The notes under the pieces were generated by a model. The model ran no database searches. It was not told the origin of the DNA and worked only from the letters and a program-made list of their open reading frames with translations. The position numbers and the translations under genes were made by a program. Below, piece after piece: positions 61,001-64,000 of a stretch of 64,000 nt of DNA. Positions within the stretch are counted from its first letter, which is position 1. Each line of letters begins with the position of its first letter. The stretch comes from Bacillota bacterium (GTDB lineage Bacteria; Bacillota; Clostridia; Acetivibrionales; JAEZXR01): assembly GCA_023419605.1 (NCBI GenBank), contig JAEZXR010000086.1:150283-214282 (forward strand), written 5' to 3'.

Positions 61001-63275
61001 AAGCAGCGGACAGTTGACTGCCGGTTTTGTTGCAGAAGGTACAAAAGACCCGAAAGGGAATATTACTACAAAGGTATATGACAAAGCGGGACGGCTCAAA
61101 TATGTCAATGCCGACGGACAAACCACGACCTACGAGTACTATGACAACGGCAGCAGGAAAAGTGTAGTCTATCCGGGCGGAGCCAGGGAGGATTATACCT
61201 ATGACAAGGATGGCCTGAATAAGACCCTGGTGAATAGAAAGGCCGACGGGACTGTCATTGACGCCTATAGCTATACCTACGACGGAGCTCATAACCAGAC
61301 GGAGAAAACCGACGGGAAGGGAGCTACCCTCTATACCTACGACAGCTTGAATCGGCTGGAGACAGTGAAGGAACCCAATGGGAAACTGACTTCCTACACC
61401 TTTGACAAGGCTGGAAACCGATTGACGGAAACCGTAACCCTGGGAGGAAATACCACTTCCACTACCTATGCCTACAACGAGCAGAACCGGCTGGTAAGCA
61501 CAATCACCAGTACGGGAAATGGAGTTACGGAGAAGGTAACCTACCAGTATGACAACAACGGGAACATGGTGAGCCAGTCAAAGACGACAGCAGAGCCACA
61601 GACTCAGGGAGTACAGGGAAGTTTCAATGTATCCAAGGCAGGAAGCTTTGCTGGAAGTACGGTTACCTTCTTTGCATACGACAAGTGGAACCAGTTGGTA
61701 GGGACAACCACTGGAGATCAAACCTTGGGATACAAGTATAATGCTGAGGGTTTGCGGGTAGAAAAGGTTTCAAGCGGAAATACTGTGCGATACCTGTATG
61801 AATATGATAAAGTAGTATTGGAGATGGACAGCAGTGGAAACCAGGTGGCAAAAAACATTTACGGTACAAACCTGCTAGCCAGGACGGTAGATGGGGATAA
61901 GTACTATTACATGTACAACGGGCATGGGGATGTAACGGCGCTGTTGGATACTACAAACCAGGTAGATGCTACTTATTACTATGATGCCTTTGGTAATATT
62001 GTGGAGACTACGGGGGATGTAAACAACCCGATCCGGTATGCAGGGTACCAGTATGATGCTGAGACTGGGCATTATTACCTGAATGCCAGGTACTATGATC
62101 CGAAGATTGCTCGATTCTTGCAGGAGGATACATACAGGGGAAGCGCAAATGATCCGCTCAGTTTGAATTTGTATGCGTATTGCTTTAATAACCCGATACG
62201 GTATTTCGACCCAACAGGGCATATAGTTACCGAATGGGATAAAGAGTATGGGATTGCTGGAGAAATTGATAAATATACAAAGCAATGGGAAGCTGCCAAC
62301 GCAATCAATGATCAGACTGGTATGGCTGAGGCTGCTCGTTTAGCAAAGGATCTCAGAGATCAGGTGCAAAAGAATGTTGAAGAGTCCATAGGTAATGTAT
62401 TTATCAGTGATGATAGCGGATACACCTATACTGTGAGTAAAACTGGAACTTCACTGTATTATAAGGACTCTAATAGGATTAACAATCAGGGTTCGGGTGG
62501 AAGTGAATTACCGCCTAGTAAGACGGGTTATTCAACGATGCCTAGAGGCAATGAGGGGACGGGTAAAGGTGGAACTGTAAGTGGTTTATCTTCAGGTCAA
62601 ACGGCAAAAGTTGTTTTCAATGATTGGATTAATACCTCACCGGAAAATCGTTTTAAAGATATTCCTTATGGTATGAGGGCAGCAAATGACTTTCAGATGG
62701 AGTTAACTAAGCTCAAAAGCCAGGGATACGATATAACCAGACTTACAACTGAACAACTTGACGAATTATATAAAAATGTATATGATAAGCAAGCGTTCAT
62801 ATCTGCCTTTATGTTTATGCTGGCAGATATGAAAGTAAGTTCAGGCTCTGGTAATACAAATGCTTCAAAGGGAGCGGATAAGACTGGGGCATATAATCCT
62901 AACCTTAGTATGGATATTGGTAATGGATTAGGTAAGCTAAATGGAAAATCAATAAATGTAAGTGAAAAGGGGTTAAGTTTAGTTAAAAACCATATATCTC
63001 AGTTTGGTGACATTCCTGAAAATCAAGCAATGATAAACAGAATTGAGAGTGCATTAAAAAATGGGCAGCCCATAACTGGTGCAGATGCGAGCTTCTATAT
63101 GCATGAAGCGGCGGAGGCTACAATGATGCAGAAGGGTATATCTTATGAAGTTGCACATGAGGCAATATTGCAGAAGTATAATGTTTCACCATATAGTGTA
63201 TATCACCCTGAAGTAATTCAACAGTTTTCAGAGTGGTTTAACCAAGGATTTAAAAATTTCTGGGGGTTAAAATAA
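55080..63275 (+). CDS. Subtilisin-RHS polymorphic toxin
   Basis: A 2731-residue secreted protein. Order: signal peptide (1-30), I9-like propeptide (~47-118, ending 'DPNVEYVQPNY'), subtilisin S8 domain (~130-430) with triad D175 ('GVLDTGID'), H233 ('LHGTYTAGI') and S388 ('SGTSVSAPIV') plus the oxyanion N321; a linker; a DUF6531-type RHS entry (~490, 'VNPASGNFSFTCNDMSI'); about 1,750 residues of YD repeats ('YTYDxxGNxxxxTD'); and the RHS core end 'LNARYYDPKIARFLQEDTYR' with 'NPIRYFDPTGH' at ~2380. The last ~350 residues are the variable toxin region, ending in a ~105-residue domain (~2626-2731) with 'ASFYMHEAAEATMMQKGISY' and 'SPYSVYHPEVIQQF'. The RHS shell should encapsulate the toxin; the protease may release it or process partners. 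The toxin tip is AT-rich relative to the core, as in exchangeable toxin cassettes. ATG follows AAAGGGAGG. The toxin's activity is unassigned. Confidence 0.9.
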   Translation: MRSKNWIKSTLTLLLLLIASLVAQPVPSYGQTGTGKQQEVFMKREKTEILVKYKDSAKNKNSKDSVKNKLKLSKLETKVERKASKVDLLEIDEKDNIDTVIQELRKDPNVEYVQPNYKLNIMAAPSDPRFTEQWSLLNNGQEIEGQKGRANVDINALPAWDLTKGTATTVIGVLDTGIDINHEELKNNIFVNTKEIPNNGIDDDLNGYIDDVNGWDFANGDKTVYDSSETDLHGTYTAGIIAASANNAKGISGVAPNVKILPLKFINGDTGYTCDAIGAIEYAMSMGVKIINCSFGGTDNNYALKDAMKNSGILFIAAGGNRGGDVATLPVYPACFDIPNVLSVAAIDSYGVLASFSSYGNKIHVAAPGINVLSTTPGNDYDYFSGTSVSAPIVTGIAALVDSYLPNKSYLEIADRIKNNVTACTNLQGKVTTAGRVNAFAALTNTPPSPDNYTGPGGETPTIPGGEQGGEEDTWYTLDQLAKIKEKLHYGESGVNPASGNFSFTCNDMSIAAPGFQINISRTYNSREDRMGPMGRGWTFGFEGAVYGTDVVAVSLPNGGVQRFRRNGTTYTPEDSRSIFVKNADNTYTLTTKDQYSYGFNTNGWLTWMKDRNGNVVTIQVDAQGKVQEIIDTVGRHYPVAYNAKGLIETIKDTENRVIRYEYDANNYLVKVTDPMGGVMRYSYDSLGYLNKIEDHNQKTVEVITYNHAVGENQHKVSQAMDAMGDSRNFSYDMLNRKTTITDVNGRVYTYWFDTAMYTIKVQDPEGKYSTTEYFLYGGTNKYGDIKTMTDRNNNKTEYTRDDRGNVTKIINPDLSTKEYAYDDKNNLVMEKDEMGKPTFYLYDAEKRNLLKKAQPLNGVDVYAAGGDESKFAVTTYQYYTAEEAKTNFGCNAASLLKSITDPMNNTTEYTYDAYGSTRTVKNPEGKVTTHTYNTVGWETQTLTPKGYATTYTYDKNGLLEKSVQQNGETTRMVYDVLGQKVKQISPNQYEAGLDDLTNHTYTGDQGTRYVYYDNGKVKSVTDAEGYTTTYTYTIYGNVETETKPNGSSYRYEYDVMDRMEKVYFKEDANAVEALLQQYSYAVLSDGKTQKTETVYLNDTEKAVTVSIFDYAGRPVEKQNPDGTKTRVEYNANGTLGSSTAANSSTTYYKYDGLNRLVEQWVPLEIENGELRYAYTQTDYDKAGRKTVVRTGKDKVALYGIPASLVVTNYEYYKDGKVKSVYDDEGRKTEYGYDDDGNLLREAVYTDAATTNITEYVYNHLGKVAEKKVYATAGDFAGYGVDDKSQITLSTVYTYDKNGNLTTVTTPAGVVTTYAYDNLNRQIGVKQPGMEEYGNQAEISSSTTLNWEGKPVTVVNENGNTTAYEYSKRGFLVKVTDANNGVTAFEYDRAGRKILEVSPQNYDAAKPLTELNRSEYLYDVMGRVKSKIEKYLNPSTQQWETVNAKSYKYDSDGNVVKELDALGFDAGTGSTPEEKINTGYGTEYTYNLVGKVLTALDPVSKERGLDYSQKFSYDGLGRKVSETNANGVITLYSYDNAGNVLAVKVKKNENPEEQTLKTATYDLAGRQKTQTDGNGNTTSYEYNSLNKVKKAVTPGDGTIPSNTIVYQYDLEGNLKFKQDAVGRVNLYDYDNKGRVLAQTQQKADGTEAITLTFRYDRAGNKRFETDGNGNTTEYIYDALNRVTQTKKTVGGTVRTATLGYDRNGNQTTQTDWYGNTAENKYDPLNRLIEKRDPYTIVQKLEYNRNNAQVKSYDALNNLTQYLYDKNNRLVTTIDPEGHSTSQSYDNVGNIQTKTDGRNITTTYTYDEQNRLQSVTNAKSEITRYTYDNNGNTLTQTDGNGNTTNFEYNAANKIARKIDAEGRTGQPGSYTYIAAKTESYTYYADGSLKTQIDRNGETITYSYDIHGRLVSKSAGAESIAYTYDKNGNLLTTVDSTGTTTRTYDEMNRVTSKDVPNFGTTTFGYDILTTGGVWGVSSGQLTAGFVAEGTKDPKGNITTKVYDKAGRLKYVNADGQTTTYEYYDNGSRKSVVYPGGAREDYTYDKDGLNKTLVNRKADGTVIDAYSYTYDGAHNQTEKTDGKGATLYTYDSLNRLETVKEPNGKLTSYTFDKAGNRLTETVTLGGNTTSTTYAYNEQNRLVSTITSTGNGVTEKVTYQYDNNGNMVSQSKTTAEPQTQGVQGSFNVSKAGSFAGSTVTFFAYDKWNQLVGTTTGDQTLGYKYNAEGLRVEKVSSGNTVRYLYEYDKVVLEMDSSGNQVAKNIYGTNLLARTVDGDKYYYMYNGHGDVTALLDTTNQVDATYYYDAFGNIVETTGDVNNPIRYAGYQYDAETGHYYLNARYYDPKIARFLQEDTYRGSANDPLSLNLYAYCFNNPIRYFDPTGHIVTEWDKEYGIAGEIDKYTKQWEAANAINDQTGMAEAARLAKDLRDQVQKNVEESIGNVFISDDSGYTYTVSKTGTSLYYKDSNRINNQGSGGSELPPSKTGYSTMPRGNEGTGKGGTVSGLSSGQTAKVVFNDWINTSPENRFKDIPYGMRAANDFQMELTKLKSQGYDITRLTTEQLDELYKNVYDKQAFISAFMFMLADMKVSSGSGNTNASKGADKTGAYNPNLSMDIGNGLGKLNGKSINVSEKGLSLVKNHISQFGDIPENQAMINRIESALKNGQPITGADASFYMHEAAEATMMQKGISYEVAHEAILQKYNVSPYSVYHPEVIQQFSEWFNQGFKNFWGLK

Positions 63276-63832
63276 TGATAAATATTAACAATATAGGAAA
63301 TCTAAAAAAATGTAGAATTTGGTTGGAAGAATTACCTTCAATAGAATGCAAGACCGTTGAAGTGCTAAGTTCAGTACTGGAAACCTCCAATTGCATGAGT
63401 AGAAATAACCAAAAAATAGCAATTGAATTGTTTGTTGCACCAAGGTATTACGCATTTTTGGGAGTTGAATATGTTTATAAAGAAACTAGTAACATTGAGA
63501 TTCATGTGAATATTACTAAAGATTCTGAAGGGATTGTTACTGATACATTAGCACTTCCTTCGGATAAGGTGCATTCGGGGATATCAAATGAGTATGCTCA
63601 AACTATTTTAAATACGACTATAAAAGTGTTTAAGAAATTGGGTGATATTCCTTCGGGTATATTAACTTTCAATGTTGGTGGTTTCAGTGATTATGGTTCA
63701 AATCAGGTTATATTTTCAAAAGTTACAAGTATTTTAATTAGATTGCTTGTTGGTAATCAAGGCAGCATAGAACTTGAACAATTGGAAAGCGTTGTTAAAA
63801 ATGAAGTGGATAAACCATTAACAGATATTTAG
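63275..63832 (+). CDS. Probable immunity protein for the RHS toxin
   Basis: A 185-residue cytoplasmic protein without signal peptide or membrane span, starting on the last base of the toxin stop codon (TAATG). Position, size and AT-rich composition like the toxin tip are those of cognate immunity genes in polymorphic toxin loci. The sequence ('CRIWLEELPSIECKTVEVLS', 'IAIELFVAPRYYAFLGVEYV', 'GILTFNVGGFSDYGSNQVIF') matches no family I know. The role is inferred from context only. It ends about 70 bases before a terminator at 63902. Confidence 0.7.
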   Translation: MININNIGNLKKCRIWLEELPSIECKTVEVLSSVLETSNCMSRNNQKIAIELFVAPRYYAFLGVEYVYKETSNIEIHVNITKDSEGIVTDTLALPSDKVHSGISNEYAQTILNTTIKVFKKLGDIPSGILTFNVGGFSDYGSNQVIFSKVTSILIRLLVGNQGSIELEQLESVVKNEVDKPLTDI

Positions 63833-63901
63833 TTGAAATAAAGCCACACAGTTTGATATGCTCCCTTTGTAGTCAATGTCATTTAGTTAAGCAATTAATA
63901 G

Positions 63902-63947
63902 GATAAAGATACTTCATAGTAAAGAGTATCTTTATCTTATTTTTTTA
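63902..63947 (+). terminator. Terminator of the surface/toxin operon
   Basis: GATAAAGATACT (63902-63913) pairs with AGTATCTTTATC (63925-63936), followed by TTATTTTTTT. Confidence 0.85.
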
Positions 63948-64000
63948 CAAACACATATAAAAAGTATTGACAAATTGTCAAAAATTTGCGGGCTTCGCCC
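63948..64000. other. Window end, possible start of another element
   Basis: A short palindrome TTGACAAATTGTCAA at 63966-63980 and a GGGC-TTC-GCCC hairpin at the last bases. The context is cut off by the window edge. Confidence 0.3.

Overview
The window looks like a chromosome segment of an anaerobic, low-to-mid GC Firmicute of the class Clostridia. The evidence is the oxygen-sensitive enzyme set (class III ribonucleotide reductase NrdD/NrdG, pyruvate formate-lyase), the anaerobic cobalt-early cobalamin pathway with a fused CbiET, strong purine-rich ribosome binding sites, sigma-A type promoters with 17-base spacers, and many TTG/GTG starts. I cannot name a species from the sequence. No rRNA, tRNA, CRISPR array, insertion sequence or phage gene was seen.

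Layout. 1-3.2 kb: tail of a peptide ABC ATPase, an MFS transporter on the minus strand that appears to start at ATT, and a membrane glycosyltransferase. 3.3-7.9 kb: a membrane diguanylate cyclase, then an FHA - FtsW/RodA - class B PBP operon for cell wall growth. 8-12.4 kb: a secreted beta-propeller glycosidase-like protein, a copper-chaperone-like HMA protein, two paralogous membrane proteins and a TauE/SafE exporter. 12.4-21.2 kb: genes that share the theme of deoxynucleotide and DNA quality (nrdG, nrdD with paired NrdR boxes, mug, dGTPase, YfbR-like 5'-nucleotidase), interrupted by a large SBP-GAF-GGDEF-EAL protein. 21.2-27.5 kb: a DUF5693-like membrane protein, a VOC protein, pyruvate kinase with a hairpin leader, CorA and a small hypothetical. 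27.8-31 kb: a gene remnant and a frameshifted secreted lyase/F5-8C/FN3 protein. 31-37 kb: DUF486, PAP2 phosphatase, short-form ProB, an ABC exporter, nitroreductase and flavin reductase. 37.1-39.4 kb: pflB. 39.6-49.9 kb: a cobalamin riboswitch followed by a tightly overlapping cbiC-D-ET-L-F-G-H-J operon that ends in a BtuFCD-type uptake system. 50.7-63.8 kb: a cell-surface operon with a ten-unit FN3-repeat protein, a 2731-residue subtilisin-RHS polymorphic toxin, and a probable immunity gene.

The most unusual material is outside the ordinary genes. A family of about 130-base structured repeats sits directly behind rho-independent terminators at 4.5, 9.6 and 15.7 kb (two of the three behind c-di-GMP genes). 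The 13-21 bp palindrome at its head differs in sequence between copies but still pairs. A related palindrome plus a run of four more hairpins lies at 49.9-50.1 kb. Other orphan hairpins lie at 32.3, 33.4 and 50.3 kb. The toxin locus ends in an unassigned C-terminal domain with a His-Glu rich motif and an AT-rich tip, paired with an unrecognised partner gene.

All product names come from reading motifs by eye. No database search or folding program was run. Where the longest open frame conflicted with the ribosome binding site, I moved the start and said so.
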